A stretch of 64,000 nt of DNA from Streptococcus pseudoporcinus LQ 940-04 (GCF_000188035.1 NZ_AEUY02000005.1:1054001-1118000), one strand, 5' to 3'; positions 19,263 to 29,242 are shown, counted from the first letter of the stretch. Program-made: numbers and translations. The notes: generated by a model from the letters alone, not told the origin.

Positions 19263-20213
19263 ATGACAAAAGAATTTCATCATATTACCGTTCTTCTCCA
19301 CGAAACAGTTGATATGCTCCAAGTAAAACCAGATGGCATTTATGTTGATGCTACACTAGGTGGCGCAGGACATTCTGCATATCTTCTATCACAACTAAAC
19401 GAACATGGGCATCTGTATTGCTTTGATCAAGATCAAAAAGCTATTGATAATGCCCAAGTTTTTTTAGCACCTTTTATTGAAAAGGGAATGGTAACCTTTA
19501 TCAAAGATAATTTTCGCCATTTAAAGTCTCAAATGCAGGCTCATGGAGTAGATTTTATTGATGGTATTCTTTATGATCTCGGTGTTTCAAGCCCTCAACT
19601 TGATGAAAGAGAACGAGGATTTTCTTACCGTCAAGATGCGCCCCTAGATATGCGAATGGATTCAGATGCCTCCTTAACAGCCTATCAAGTGGTCAATGAT
19701 TATAGTTTTAATGATCTTGTTCGTATCTTTTTTAGGTATGGTGAAGATCGATTTTCAAAACAGGTTGCTCGGAAAATTGAACAAGCTCGGGCTATAAAAC
19801 CTATTGAAACAACGGCAGAGCTAGCAGAATTAATCAAGTCTGCAAAGCCAGCCAAAGAATTAAAGAAAAAAGGACACCCCGCAAAACAGATTTTTCAAGC
19901 AATTCGGATTGAAGTTAATGATGAATTAGGGGCTGCAGAAGAATCTCTACAGCAGGCTATGGATGTGTTAGCCTTAGAAGGGCGTATCTCAGTTATTACC
20001 TTCCATTCTTTGGAAGATCGCCTAACCAAGCAATTATTTAAAGAGGCAAGTGTTGTTGATGTTCCAAAAGGACTCCCGTTTATTCCAGAGGAAATGCAAC
20101 CTAAATTTGAACTTGTTTCACGAAAACCAATTTTACCTAGTAAAGAAGAGTTAGCAGAAAACAATCGTGCTCATTCGGCTAAATTACGTGTGGCCAAAAA
20201 AATTCGGATGTGA
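19263..20213 (+). CDS. rsmH: 16S rRNA (cytosine-1402-N4) methyltransferase
   Basis: A 316-residue SAM-dependent methyltransferase (MraW/RsmH). [32 protein letters not shown] carries the N-terminal family motif and the SAM loop; [21 protein letters not shown] and RMD follow; ITFHSLEDR is the C-terminal signature. It opens the dcw-type cluster rsmH-ftsL-pbp2x-mraY. The only promoter candidate is a -10 box 7 nt upstream of the ATG, with no usable RBS. It is followed 4 bp later by ftsL. Confidence 0.97.
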   Translation: MTKEFHHITVLLHETVDMLQVKPDGIYVDATLGGAGHSAYLLSQLNEHGHLYCFDQDQKAIDNAQVFLAPFIEKGMVTFIKDNFRHLKSQMQAHGVDFIDGILYDLGVSSPQLDERERGFSYRQDAPLDMRMDSDASLTAYQVVNDYSFNDLVRIFFRYGEDRFSKQVARKIEQARAIKPIETTAELAELIKSAKPAKELKKKGHPAKQIFQAIRIEVNDELGAAEESLQQAMDVLALEGRISVITFHSLEDRLTKQLFKEASVVDVPKGLPFIPEEMQPKFELVSRKPILPSKEELAENNRAHSAKLRVAKKIRM

Positions 20214-20217
20214 AAGT

Positions 20218-20541
20218 ATGAACAATGAAAAAAGAAGACAAGCAGTCACAACTGCCTTACAAAGACGAATAAGAACTTTCTCCAGAATAGAGAAAGCTTT
20301 TTATAGTGCCATGATTGTTACGGCTATTACAATGGCTGTAAGCATCATTTATCTTCAGAGTCGTAGACTCCAATTACAGCAAGATATTTCTAATTTAAAT
20401 AGCCAAATTAGTGATAAACGGACTGATCTTAATAATGCTAAGCAAGAGGTTAATGAACTATCACGCCGTGACCGCATTGTTGATATTGCTAAAAAAGCTG
20501 GTCTCTCCAATCGCAACGATAATATTAAGAAAGTTGAGTAA
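20218..20541 (+). CDS. ftsL: Cell division protein FtsL
   Basis: A 107-residue bitopic protein: a basic cytoplasmic N-terminus (MNNEKRRQAVTT...RRIRTFSRIEKAFY), one membrane span (around residues 35-55) and an extracellular coiled coil (LQQDISNLNSQISDKRTDL...). It acts with DivIB/DivIC in the septal divisome. An in-frame start at 20167 lies inside rsmH; the ATG at 20218, after the rsmH stop, gives the length expected of streptococcal FtsL. Position between rsmH and pbp2x is conserved. Confidence 0.93.
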   Translation: MNNEKRRQAVTTALQRRIRTFSRIEKAFYSAMIVTAITMAVSIIYLQSRRLQLQQDISNLNSQISDKRTDLNNAKQEVNELSRRDRIVDIAKKAGLSNRNDNIKKVE

Positions 20542-20544
20542 TCT

Positions 20545-22797
20545 ATGAAAAAATTTCAAAAATTCTTTTTAGATTATGTCATTCAAGGGCGAAAAACACC
20601 AGTTAAAAACCGAGAACATGTTGGTCAAAATATGATGATTCTGAGTATTTTTTTATTTTTCGTCTTTATCATCAATTTCGTTATTATTATCGGGACTGAT
20701 CATAAATTTGGTGTTAATTTAAGCCAAGAAGCCAAACAAGTCTACCAAGAAACAGTAACTGTTCAGGCTAAACGAGGCACAATCTATGATCGTAATGGTG
20801 TTGCTATTGCTGTCGATTCAACGACTTATAGCATTTACGCCGTTCTCGACAAATCATTTGTATCGGCGACCGGAGAAAAGCTTTATGTTCAGCCTTCTCA
20901 ATTTGACACAGTTGCTGAAATTTTAAACAAAGAATTAGACATGAAGAAAAAAACTGTTATCAGTCAACTGAAACAAAAAGGTCTATTTCAAGTGTCTTTC
21001 GGTACATCGGGGTCTGGAATCTCATTTAGCAAGATGACCACAATCCGAAAAGAGATGGAAAAAGCTGGTGTTAAAGGTATAGCCTTTTCCACAAGCCCTG
21101 GGCGCATGTATCCAAATGGAACATTTGCTTCCGAGTTAATTGGTCTGGCCGCTTTAACTGAAAATAAAGACGGTAGTAAGAGTTTAGTCGGTAAAACAGG
21201 ACTTGAAGCATCTCTAAATAAAATTTTATCAGGTAAAGATGGTACGATTATCTATGAGAAAGATAAAAATGGGAATACCCTTCTAGGTACGGGCAAGACT
21301 GTTAAGAAAGCAATAGATGGAAAGGATGTTTACACAACTTTATCTGAACCTATTCAAACATTCCTTGAAACAAAGATGGATGTTTTTCAAAATGAAGCCA
21401 AAGGCGTTTTGGCAAGTGCAACCTTAGTAAATGCTAAAACAGGAGAGATTCTTGCCACTTCTCAAAGACCCTCTTACAATGCAGATACTCTTGAAGGCTT
21501 AAACAATAAGAAATACAACTGGAAAAGTGCCCTTTATCAAAATAACTTCGAACCAGGGTCAACCATGAAGGTAATGACTTTAGCTGCCGCTATTGACGAG
21601 GGTGTATTTAAGCCAAATGAAGTTTATAGTAATGCTAACGGGTTAAAAATCGCAGATGCAACTATTCAAGACTGGTCCATTAACGAAGGGATTTCAACGG
21701 GTCAATATATGACTTATGCCCAAGGTTTTGCGTATTCAAGTAACGTTGGTATGACAAAACTAGAGCAGAAAATGGGAAATAAAACTTGGCTTGATTATTT
21801 AAGTAAATTTAAATTTGGTTTTCCAACGCGATTTGGAATTGGTGATGAAGAAGCCGGTATCTTTCCCTCAGATAATATCGTTACACAAGCAATGAGTGCC
21901 TTTGGACAAGGGATCAGTGTTACCCAGATCCAAATGCTACGAGCATTTTCAGCTATTGCAAATAATGGTGCCATGTTGGAACCGCAATTCATTAATCAGA
22001 TTTATGATCCCAATACTGGAACATATAGAACGGCTGAGAAAGAAGTTATCGGCAAGCCTGTTTCTAAAAAAGCTGCTAGTGAAACGAGAGACTATATGGT
22101 AAATGTTGGTACGGATCCTGTTTTTGGGACACTTTATTCGGCATCAACAGGTCCGATTGTAAAAGTTGGTAACATGTCTGTGGCTGTTAAATCAGGGACT
22201 GCTCAGATTGCCAAGGATGACGGAAGTGGTTATATCGAAGGTGGGAAAACGAACTATGTCTTCTCAGTGGTAGCCATGGTGCCATCTGATAATCCAGACT
22301 TTATTATGTATGTAACCATCCAACAGCCGGAACATTGGAGCGGCATGTTCTGGGCAGATGTCATTAATCCAGTGTTGGAAGAAGCTTACTTAATGAAGGA
22401 TACTTTAGTAAAACCAAATCCTGAATCAGAAAGTAAAACAACTCCTTATAAGCTACCTGATTTTATCGGTGAAAAGCCTGGTAACACTTCAGATGAACTT
22501 CGTCGTAACCTGGTTCAACCAATTGTTCTTGGAAACGGTGATAAGATTGTGAAAATGTCTAAGGCTAAAGAAACCAATCTGACTAATAATCAGCAAATTT
22601 TACTTTTGACAAATAATTTTGAGACATTACCTGATATGTATGGCTGGACAGAAGACAATGTTGAAAAGTTTGCAAAATGGACAGGTATTGAGGTACAATA
22701 TAAAGGTTCGAAAAAAGGTCGAGTGGTTAGTCAAAATGTTAACGTGGGAAAATCACTCAAGAAAATTAAAAAAATTGATATTAAACTAGGAGATTAA
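20545..22797 (+). CDS. pbp2X: Penicillin-binding protein 2X (class B transpeptidase)
   Basis: A 750-residue septal transpeptidase. A short cytoplasmic tail and one membrane anchor (around residues 33-52) precede the dimerisation domain. The active-site motifs are STMK (in [10 protein letters not shown], near residue 340), SSN (YSSNVGM, near residue 398) and KSGT (VKSGTAQ, near residue 549). Two PASTA modules follow at the C-terminus (around [13 protein letters not shown] and [10 protein letters not shown]). It crosslinks peptidoglycan at the septum and is a beta-lactam target. It is complete, and mraY starts one base after its stop. Confidence 0.97.
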   Translation: MKKFQKFFLDYVIQGRKTPVKNREHVGQNMMILSIFLFFVFIINFVIIIGTDHKFGVNLSQEAKQVYQETVTVQAKRGTIYDRNGVAIAVDSTTYSIYAVLDKSFVSATGEKLYVQPSQFDTVAEILNKELDMKKKTVISQLKQKGLFQVSFGTSGSGISFSKMTTIRKEMEKAGVKGIAFSTSPGRMYPNGTFASELIGLAALTENKDGSKSLVGKTGLEASLNKILSGKDGTIIYEKDKNGNTLLGTGKTVKKAIDGKDVYTTLSEPIQTFLETKMDVFQNEAKGVLASATLVNAKTGEILATSQRPSYNADTLEGLNNKKYNWKSALYQNNFEPGSTMKVMTLAAAIDEGVFKPNEVYSNANGLKIADATIQDWSINEGISTGQYMTYAQGFAYSSNVGMTKLEQKMGNKTWLDYLSKFKFGFPTRFGIGDEEAGIFPSDNIVTQAMSAFGQGISVTQIQMLRAFSAIANNGAMLEPQFINQIYDPNTGTYRTAEKEVIGKPVSKKAASETRDYMVNVGTDPVFGTLYSASTGPIVKVGNMSVAVKSGTAQIAKDDGSGYIEGGKTNYVFSVVAMVPSDNPDFIMYVTIQQPEHWSGMFWADVINPVLEEAYLMKDTLVKPNPESESKTTPYKLPDFIGEKPGNTSDELRRNLVQPIVLGNGDKIVKMSKAKETNLTNNQQILLLTNNFETLPDMYGWTEDNVEKFAKWTGIEVQYKGSKKGRVVSQNVNVGKSLKKIKKIDIKLGD

Positions 22798-22798
22798 C

Positions 22799-23806
22799 AT
22801 GCTTTTAACAATTACAGCAGGAATAATATCTTTGATATTAACTGCTCTCACCATGCCATTTTTTATAAAATTCTATCAAATGAAAAAAATTGGTGGGCAA
22901 CAAATGCATGAAGATGTTAAACAACATTTAGCCAAAGCGGGGACTCCCACCATGGGAGGAACAGTTTTTCTGCTAGTAGCAAGTCTAATGTCTCTAGTTT
23001 TTGGTTTCTTTCTCTTTAAAGAGTGGACGCACCTCGGTTTGATTTCAGGCATTTTAGCTGTTATTTTAATCTATGGTTTCATAGGCTTTCTTGATGACTT
23101 TTTGAAGATCTTTAAGCAAATGAATGAGGGTCTAACTGCTAGGCAAAAAATGGCGCTCCAAATCATTGGTGGTTTAATCTTTTATTTTCTTCATGTCGCA
23201 CCAAGTGGTATTGACTCTATCAATGTTCTAGGCTACCATATCCACTTAGGAATTGTGTATTTACTTTTTGTCTTGTTTTGGATTGTTGGTTTTTCCAATG
23301 CTGTCAATTTAACTGACGGAATTGATGGATTAGCCTCGATTTCCGTAGTTATAAGTTTAGTGACTTATGGTCTTATTGCTTTTGTCCAACACCAATTTGA
23401 TGTTCTTCTATTAATTGTGATTATGGTTGGCGCCTTGTTTGGCTTCTTTATCTATAATCATAAGCCTGCTAAGGTTTTTATGGGTGATGTTGGGAGTCTT
23501 GCTTTAGGTGCTATGTTAGCAGCAATTTCAATAGCTTTACGACAAGAATGGACCTTACTTATTATTGGCATTGTCTACGTTTTTGAAACAAGTTCTGTTA
23601 TATTGCAAGTGTCCTATTTTAAATACACCAAAAAAAAATATGGAGAGGGTCGTCGCATCTTTAGAATGACCCCCTTCCACCACCACCTTGAATTGGGTGG
23701 CTTAACGGGAAAAGGAGAGCACTGGTCTGAATGGAAAGTAGATGCTTTCTTATGGCTTATTGGCCTTTTAGCTAGTCTCCTTGTCCTAATAATGCTATAT
23801 CTATAA
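22799..23806 (+). CDS. mraY: Phospho-N-acetylmuramoyl-pentapeptide transferase
   Basis: A 335-residue membrane enzyme with about ten spans that makes lipid I from UDP-MurNAc-pentapeptide and undecaprenyl phosphate. The motifs [29 protein letters not shown] (aspartates at the active site) and [12 protein letters not shown] are all present. RBS TAGGAGAT overlaps the end of pbp2X. A terminator follows. Confidence 0.98.
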   Translation: MLLTITAGIISLILTALTMPFFIKFYQMKKIGGQQMHEDVKQHLAKAGTPTMGGTVFLLVASLMSLVFGFFLFKEWTHLGLISGILAVILIYGFIGFLDDFLKIFKQMNEGLTARQKMALQIIGGLIFYFLHVAPSGIDSINVLGYHIHLGIVYLLFVLFWIVGFSNAVNLTDGIDGLASISVVISLVTYGLIAFVQHQFDVLLLIVIMVGALFGFFIYNHKPAKVFMGDVGSLALGAMLAAISIALRQEWTLLIIGIVYVFETSSVILQVSYFKYTKKKYGEGRRIFRMTPFHHHLELGGLTGKGEHWSEWKVDAFLWLIGLLASLLVLIMLYL

Positions 23807-23814
23807 AAGTCATG

Positions 23815-23838
23815 ATGCAGTGCCTTGCACTGCATTTT
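23815..23838 (+). terminator. Terminator of the rsmH-mraY operon
   Basis: Perfect 9-bp stem ATGCAGTGC / GCACTGCAT (23815-23823 / 23827-23835) with a TTT tail. The -35 of the next promoter overlaps the tail. Confidence 0.85.
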
Positions 23839-23865
23839 GCTTGTCTAGACTAATCATGTTATAAT
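23837..23865 (+). promoter_or_regulatory. Promoter of the DEAD-box helicase gene
   Basis: TTGCTT (23837-23842), 17 bp, then TATAAT (23860-23865) with an extended TG. Confidence 0.7.
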
Positions 23866-23887
23866 ATGAGGGGAAAAAGGGGTAACT

Positions 23888-25231
23888 ATGTCATTTAAAG
23901 ATTATAATTTTAAAGATTACATTCAGAAAGCGCTTGAGGAAATTAACTTCAGGGAGCCGACTGAAGTACAAAAAAAGCTCATACCAGTCGTCAATTCTGG
24001 TAGAGACTTGGTAGGTGAATCAAAAACAGGCTCGGGTAAGACGCATACATTTTTGTTGCCAATTTTTGAAAAGCTAGACGAAGATAGTAGAGATGTTCAA
24101 GTTCTTATCACAGCGCCAAGTCGAGAATTAGCAACTCAGATATTTGAAGCTGCAAAACAGATTGCTAGTCACAGCCAAAAAGAAATTCGACTAGTTAATT
24201 ATGTTGGTGGAACAGACAAATTACGTCAAATTGAAAAGTTAAAAGGGTCGCAACCGCACATTGTCGTTGGGACACCGGGCCGTATTTATGATTTGGTTAA
24301 ATCTGGCGATTTAGCCATTCATAAAGCAAGTACCTTTGTGGTTGATGAAGCAGATATGACCATGGATATGGGCTTTTTAGATACCGTTGATAAGATTGCA
24401 GCATCTCTAGCTAAGAATGTCCAAATCTTGGTTTTTTCAGCAACCATTCCGCAAAAATTGCAACCGTTCTTAAAGAAATATTTGAGAAATCCCTTAATTG
24501 AGCAAATTAGGACAGAGACTGTCATTGCTGATAACATTGACAACTGGTTAGTGTCAACTAAAGGGCGAGATAAAAATGCTCATATTTTAGAAATCTTAAC
24601 AAATATACAACCATACCTAGCAATGATTTTTGTTAATACAAAAGAAAGAGCAGATGAACTACATAGTTTTTTAGTTGCCAATGGCTTAAAGGTTGCTAAG
24701 ATTCATGGTGGCGTTCCCCCACGAGAACGTAAACGAATCATGAACCAGGTTAAAAAATTAGAGTTTGAATACATCGTTGCGACAGATTTAGCGGCACGCG
24801 GTATTGATATTGAGGGTGTCAGTCATGTCATCAATGATGCTATCCCACAAGACTTGTCTTTCTTTATACATCGTGTGGGTAGGACAGGACGTAATGGTCT
24901 TTCGGGCACAGCGATTACCCTATACCAGCCAAGTGATGACTCAGATATTAGAGAACTAGAAAAAATGGGCATCAGCTTTGTCCCTAAAATGCTGAAAAAT
25001 GGTGAGTTTAGAGATACATATGATCGTGATCGTCGTTATAATCGTGAGAAATCCTACCAAAAGTTAGATACCGAGATGATTGGCCTTGTTAAAAAGAAGA
25101 AGAAAAAAGTTAAACCTGGCTATAAGAAAAAAATCCAATGGGTTGTTGACGAAAAACGCCGTAAAGAACGCCGAGCTGAGAGTAAAGCACGCGGTCGCGC
25201 AGAACGGAAAGCTAAGAAACAAAGTTTCTAA
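23888..25231 (+). CDS. DEAD-box RNA helicase (CshB-like)
   Basis: A 447-residue ATP-dependent RNA helicase. Visible motifs are the Q motif (REPTEVQKKLIP), Walker A SKTGSGKT, PSRELATQ, TPGRI, VDEADMTMDMGF, SAT and HRVGRTGR, in the correct order. The last 60 residues are strongly basic (KKKKKVKPGYKKK...RRKERRAESKARGRAERKAKK), suiting RNA binding. Such helicases act in cold adaptation, ribosome assembly or RNA decay. It is a single-gene unit between a promoter and a terminator. Confidence 0.93.
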   Translation: MSFKDYNFKDYIQKALEEINFREPTEVQKKLIPVVNSGRDLVGESKTGSGKTHTFLLPIFEKLDEDSRDVQVLITAPSRELATQIFEAAKQIASHSQKEIRLVNYVGGTDKLRQIEKLKGSQPHIVVGTPGRIYDLVKSGDLAIHKASTFVVDEADMTMDMGFLDTVDKIAASLAKNVQILVFSATIPQKLQPFLKKYLRNPLIEQIRTETVIADNIDNWLVSTKGRDKNAHILEILTNIQPYLAMIFVNTKERADELHSFLVANGLKVAKIHGGVPPRERKRIMNQVKKLEFEYIVATDLAARGIDIEGVSHVINDAIPQDLSFFIHRVGRTGRNGLSGTAITLYQPSDDSDIRELEKMGISFVPKMLKNGEFRDTYDRDRRYNREKSYQKLDTEMIGLVKKKKKKVKPGYKKKIQWVVDEKRRKERRAESKARGRAERKAKKQSF

Positions 25232-25235
25232 AGAG

Positions 25236-25265
25236 AAAATACCAGTTCAAATCTGGTATTTTTTA
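25236..25265 (+). terminator. Terminator of the helicase gene
   Basis: AATACCAG (25238-25245) pairs with CTGGTATT (25253-25260), followed by TTTTTATT. Confidence 0.9.
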
Positions 25266-25304
25266 TTATATAAAAATCCTAATGGCTTGATAGGATATTA
25301 CTAT

Positions 25305-25333
25305 TTTTCAAATGGAAAGACTTTTGTTAGACT
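25305..25333 (+). promoter_or_regulatory. Promoter of the amino-acid ABC transporter
   Basis: TTTTCA (25305-25310), 17 bp, TAGACT (25328-25333) with an extended TG. Confidence 0.5.
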
Positions 25334-25362
25334 AAGAGTATCATGAATGGGGAGATAAAAAG

Positions 25363-26193
25363 ATGGCAAAGAAAAATAATCCACTTATCAGCTTACTCTT
25401 TATTGTTAGTCTAGTCTTCACGACTTTAGGGCTAACAACTGAGGTTTTAGCAAAAGATAAAGAAGTTATTACCGTTGCGACAGATGCTGCTACAAAACCT
25501 TTTACCTATAAAGATGGGAAAACCTTGACAGGTTACGATATTCAGGTGCTAAAAGCTATTTTTAAGAATTCCAAGCGGTATGACTTAAAATTTGAGACAG
25601 TTGCCTTTCCTTCAATTTTATCAGGAATTGATGCAGGTCGCTATCAGATCGCAGCAAATGATTATGGTTATAGTGCAGAAAGAGCAGAAAAATACCTCTT
25701 TTCAAAGGCTATTTCCAAATCCAACTACGCCTTGGCAACAAAAGGTGATAAAAGTTATAAAGAATTAGCTGACTTATCTGGAAAGAAAACCCAAGGAATG
25801 TCAGGCGCCAACTACATGCAGGTTCTAGAAAAATGGAACAAAAAGCATCCCAAGAAAGAACCAATTGATATCACTTATGCATCAGGATCTACTCCATTTA
25901 CGCAAAGACTCCAAATGCTTGAAAGTGGTCAGCTAGATTTCTTATTCTATGATGCTATTTCTTTAAAAACAGCTATCAAGGAACAAGGCTATGACCTCAA
26001 AATCACTAAGTTGACAGAAAAAGTTGGAGATAAAAAAGATGGTTTAGAATATTTTATTTTTTCTGATGATGCTAAGGGAAAAGAATTGCAGAGCTATGTC
26101 AATAAAGGACTAGGAAAACTAAAAAAATCAGGTCAGTTGAAACAATTGAGTCAAAAATTCTTTGAAGGTGACTTTGTTTCTTCACTCAAATAA
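25363..26193 (+). CDS. Amino-acid ABC transporter substrate-binding protein
   Basis: A 276-residue secreted or surface binding protein of the polar-amino-acid (SBP_bac_3) family. A hydrophobic signal sequence spans residues 10-30 (LISLLFIVSLVFTTLGLTTEVLAK). There is no lipobox cysteine, so it is probably membrane-tethered by an uncleaved signal or released after an AxA-like site. GYDIQVLKAIFK, then ANDYGYSAERAEKYLFS, is the ligand-contact pattern typical of cystine or basic/polar amino-acid binders. With the next two genes it forms an importer; cystine is a plausible but unproven ligand. A spacer of 135 bp with alternative hairpins separates it from the permease. Confidence 0.85.
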   Translation: MAKKNNPLISLLFIVSLVFTTLGLTTEVLAKDKEVITVATDAATKPFTYKDGKTLTGYDIQVLKAIFKNSKRYDLKFETVAFPSILSGIDAGRYQIAANDYGYSAERAEKYLFSKAISKSNYALATKGDKSYKELADLSGKKTQGMSGANYMQVLEKWNKKHPKKEPIDITYASGSTPFTQRLQMLESGQLDFLFYDAISLKTAIKEQGYDLKITKLTEKVGDKKDGLEYFIFSDDAKGKELQSYVNKGLGKLKKSGQLKQLSQKFFEGDFVSSLK

Positions 26194-26214
26194 TGTTGAA
26201 TATAATAATTAAGG

Positions 26215-26246
26215 GTCTATTACGAGAGTGATAGACTTTCACTATT
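26215..26246 (+). promoter_or_regulatory. Two mutually exclusive hairpins between binding-protein and permease genes
   Basis: GTCTAT (26215-26220) can pair with ATAGAC (26231-26236). The overlapping AGTGA (26227-26231) can instead pair with TCACT (26239-26243). Neither has a clear T run. The rest of the 135-bp spacer holds no gene. Such intercistronic stems often protect the upstream mRNA, giving more binding protein than permease. Confidence 0.4.
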
Positions 26247-26328
26247 GCCTTTATTAAGACTTTCTATTTTACAGTACTTACCTAGCGTGCTAAACTTATA
26301 AGATATCGATAGGAAAAAAGGGGAAATA

Positions 26329-27129
26329 ATGGGGTTCATCTTAGCAAGTAGTTGGTCGTGGTTTGACCAGTTCATCAAATATATTCCAGAAGGCAAACTT
26401 TTTAGTTGGCGAGCTGTTTTTGATGCCTTGCCAGATATTATTGAACGTTTACCTTTGACGATAGGATTGACAGTAGCTGGGGCAATATTTGGACTGTTCT
26501 TAGCCTTACTTTTTGCATTGGTTAAACTTAATCGAACAAAAATGTTATATCCTATCCAAGCGGTATTTGTAAGTTTCTTAAGAGGAACGCCTATTCTGGT
26601 TCAATTGATGCTAACCTATTATGGGATTCCACTCTTTTTAAAATTCCTTAATGTGAAGTATGGCTTGCATTGGAACATTAACGCTATTCCGGCCTCTATC
26701 TTTGCTATTACAGCATTTGCCTTTAATGAGGCAGCCTATGCTAGTGAAACGATTCGTGCTGCTATTCAATCTGTAGACAGTGGAGAAATTGAAGCGGCAC
26801 GAAGCTTAGGTATGACTCCCATACAGGTTTATAAACGTGTCATTATTCCAAATGCGGCAGTTGTAGCGACGCCAACGCTGATAAATGGTTTGATTGGTTT
26901 GACTAAAGGAACATCTCTAGCATTCAATGCTGGAATCGTTGAAATGTTTGCCCAGGCTCAAATTTTAGGTGGGGCAGATTACCGCTATTTTGAAAGGTAT
27001 ATTTCGGTTGCATTAGTCTACTGGTTTATCAGTTTTCTCATTGAACAGCTCGGTAATTTGATTGAGAAATCAATGACAATTGTAGAACCAATTAGAGTAC
27101 CAGAAAAGGAAATGGGGGACTTGCGCTAA
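26329..27129 (+). CDS. Amino-acid ABC transporter permease
   Basis: A 266-residue inner-membrane permease of the His/Glu/Gln family. It has about five spans and the EAA loop (EAARSLGMTPIQVYKRVIIPNA) that contacts the ATPase. AFNEAAYASETIRAAI is the family signature preceding it. RBS AAAAGGGGAAAT gives the start. It overlaps the ATPase gene by one base (TAATG). Confidence 0.93.
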   Translation: MGFILASSWSWFDQFIKYIPEGKLFSWRAVFDALPDIIERLPLTIGLTVAGAIFGLFLALLFALVKLNRTKMLYPIQAVFVSFLRGTPILVQLMLTYYGIPLFLKFLNVKYGLHWNINAIPASIFAITAFAFNEAAYASETIRAAIQSVDSGEIEAARSLGMTPIQVYKRVIIPNAAVVATPTLINGLIGLTKGTSLAFNAGIVEMFAQAQILGGADYRYFERYISVALVYWFISFLIEQLGNLIEKSMTIVEPIRVPEKEMGDLR

Positions 27130-27872
27130 TGATAAAAATAAGTCATTTAAGTAAATATTTTTCTGGTCAAAAAGTTTTAGATGATTTAAGTTTGGACATT
27201 GAGAAAGGGCAAGTTATTGCACTTGTAGGAGCGTCTGGAGCTGGAAAATCAACTTTTTTGCGGAGCATGAATTATTTGGAAAAACCAGATAAGGGAATGA
27301 TTCAGATTGATGATTTTAAGGTTAATTTTGAAACAATCACAAACGAGGAAGTGCTTATTCTTAGACGCAAACTAGCTATGGTTTTCCAACAATTTAATCT
27401 TTTTGAGCGCCGCACAGCTTTAGAGAATGTCAAGGAAGGTCTTATTGTTGTCAAAAAACTCTCAGATAAAGAAGCGACAGCTATAGCCAGAGAAGAATTG
27501 AAAAAAGTAGGTTTAACTAATCGTGAGAATCATTACCCAAGACATTTATCAGGTGGTCAAAAGCAACGGGTTGCTATAGCACGGGCTCTCGCCATGAAGC
27601 CAGATGTATTGCTTTTGGATGAGCCAACTTCAGCCTTGGATCCAGAGTTGGTAGGGGAGGTTGAGAAGTCAATTGCTCAGGCAGCTAGGTCGGGACAAAC
27701 GATGGTGTTAGTCAGTCATGATATGGATTTTGTATCACAAGTAGCAGACAAGGTCCTCTTTTTAGATAATGGTAAGATTTTAGAATCAGGAAGCCCAGAA
27801 GAATTATTTAACCATCCTAAAGAAGCTAGAACTAAAGAATTTTTCAACAAATTCTCCAAAACCTATATATAA
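27129..27872 (+). CDS. Amino-acid ABC transporter ATP-binding protein
   Basis: A 247-residue ATPase of the polar-amino-acid uptake family (GlnQ/TcyC-like). Walker A GASGAGKST, Q-loop VFQQFNLF, signature LSGGQKQR, Walker B VLLLDEPTSALDPE and the switch His in LVSHDMDF are all intact. It is the third gene of the importer and is coupled to the permease by TAATG. A promoter and a terminator-like hairpin lie directly after its stop. Confidence 0.95.
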   Translation: MIKISHLSKYFSGQKVLDDLSLDIEKGQVIALVGASGAGKSTFLRSMNYLEKPDKGMIQIDDFKVNFETITNEEVLILRRKLAMVFQQFNLFERRTALENVKEGLIVVKKLSDKEATAIAREELKKVGLTNRENHYPRHLSGGQKQRVAIARALAMKPDVLLLDEPTSALDPELVGEVEKSIAQAARSGQTMVLVSHDMDFVSQVADKVLFLDNGKILESGSPEELFNHPKEARTKEFFNKFSKTYI

Positions 27873-27883
27873 CTTTAGACTTT

Positions 27884-27924
27884 TGTTATAATAGAGAGGT
27901 CCAGGGATAATCTGGGCTTTTCTT
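27884..27924 (+). promoter_or_regulatory. Extended -10 promoter immediately followed by a terminator-like hairpin
   Basis: TG-T-TATAAT ends at 27892. Starting at about +1, GTCCAG (27899-27904) pairs with CTGGGC (27912-27917), followed by TTTTCTTG. The hairpin may end the upstream importer operon, or truncate transcripts from this promoter. Confidence 0.5.
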
Positions 27925-27960
27925 GTGCAAATGATATGTTAGAAAAATTGATAGATATGA

Positions 27961-28197
27961 ATGGATAATATAATGTTATTAGAATTGTTTAGTCTTTATT
28001 TGCAAGGTTTGGTGATTGCTTTGATCCTAGTATTGGTCATTTGTTTATTATGGATTTTCTTACGAGCCCGATCTAGAAAAGACAAAACTGTTGTTGAGAG
28101 ACAGGCTTTTCTTTATGATATCTTAATGATAGCAATACTCTTGGTACCTATTTTATCGTTTGCAGTTATGAGTATCTTGCTGGCCTTAAAATCGTAA
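27961..28197 (+). CDS. DUF4059 small membrane protein
   Basis: A 78-residue protein with two hydrophobic spans: residues about 12-32 (LYLQGLVIALILVLVICLLW) and 52-74 (ILMIAILLVPILSFAVMSILLAL). The segment between them is basic, then acidic. The family (DUF4059) is known from streptococci directly upstream of trxB, as here; the function is not known. There is no good RBS before 27961; ATG 27973 is an alternative start. It lies 61 bp before trxB and is probably cotranscribed. Confidence 0.8.
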   Translation: MDNIMLLELFSLYLQGLVIALILVLVICLLWIFLRARSRKDKTVVERQAFLYDILMIAILLVPILSFAVMSILLALKS

Positions 28198-28258
28198 TAA
28201 TTGCCAAAATAGCGACTGCTTGTTAAGATGTTACTAGGAATAAACAAAGGAGAGAAAG

Positions 28259-29173
28259 ATGTACGATACACTCATTATTGGATCAGGCCCTGCTGGCATG
28301 ACAGCAGCTTTGTATGCAGCCAGAAGTAATCTGAAAGTTGGAATTATTGAACAAGGTGCTCCAGGTGGCCAAATGAATAATACATCTGAAATTGAAAATT
28401 ATCCAGGTTACGATAATATTTCTGGACCAGAATTATCCATGAAAATGTTTGAACCATTAGAAAAATTTGATGTTGAACACATTTATGGTATTGTTCAGAA
28501 GGTAGAAGACATGGGTGACTTCAAACGTGTTAGTACTGAGGACGCCTATTTTGATGCTAAAGCTATTATTTTAGCAACTGGAGCTAAGTACCGTCTCTTA
28601 AATGTTAAGGGAGAAGAGACCTTTACTAGCCGAGGAGTATCCTATTGTGCAGTTTGTGATGGGGCGTTTTTTCGAAATCAGGACCTCTTAGTCGTTGGTG
28701 GAGGAGATTCTGCTGTTGAGGAAGCTATTTATTTAACGCAATTTGCTAAAAGTGTGACCATTGTGCATCGACGTGACCAATTAAGAGCACAAAAAATTCT
28801 TCAAGAACGTGCTTTTGCTAATGATAAGGTGTCATTTATTTGGGATTCTGTTGTTGAAGAGATTCAGGGTGATAATATTAAGGTTTCAAATGTTTTAATC
28901 AAGAACTTAAAAACAAATGAGATAAGCAACCATGCTTTCGGAGGAGTCTTCATCTATGTTGGAATGCTTCCTGTAACAAGTATGGTTGAAGGACTTGGTA
29001 TTTGTGACCAAGAAGGTTGGGTAGTAACTGATGATCACATGAGAACAAGTTTACCTGGAATTTTTGCTATTGGAGATGTGCGACAAAAGGATCTTCGTCA
29101 AATCACTACTGCTGTCGGTGAAGGCGCAACAGCGGGCCAAGGTGTCTATCATTATCTTGAAAGTTTGAAATAA
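28259..29173 (+). CDS. trxB: Thioredoxin reductase
   Basis: A 304-residue low-molecular-weight flavoenzyme that reduces thioredoxin with NADPH. FAD motif GSGPAGMTAALYAARS (residues 7-22), redox pair CAVC (in YCAVCDGAFF, near residues 134-137), NADPH motif VVGGGDSAVEEA, and the C-terminal FAD motif GIFAIGDVR are present. RBS AAAGGAGAG is strong. It keeps cytoplasmic thiols reduced. The neighbouring possible cystine importer is functionally compatible. Confidence 0.97.
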   Translation: MYDTLIIGSGPAGMTAALYAARSNLKVGIIEQGAPGGQMNNTSEIENYPGYDNISGPELSMKMFEPLEKFDVEHIYGIVQKVEDMGDFKRVSTEDAYFDAKAIILATGAKYRLLNVKGEETFTSRGVSYCAVCDGAFFRNQDLLVVGGGDSAVEEAIYLTQFAKSVTIVHRRDQLRAQKILQERAFANDKVSFIWDSVVEEIQGDNIKVSNVLIKNLKTNEISNHAFGGVFIYVGMLPVTSMVEGLGICDQEGWVVTDDHMRTSLPGIFAIGDVRQKDLRQITTAVGEGATAGQGVYHYLESLK

Positions 29174-29180
29174 TCAGATG

Positions 29181-29213
29181 AAAAACTGGTCAACTAAGAA
29201 GACCGGTTTTTTT
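29181..29213 (+). terminator. Terminator of trxB
   Basis: AAAACTGGTC pairs with GACCGGTTTT, followed by TTT. Confidence 0.9.
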
Positions 29214-29242
29214 ATGACTATTCTATTTATGAATAGACAATG

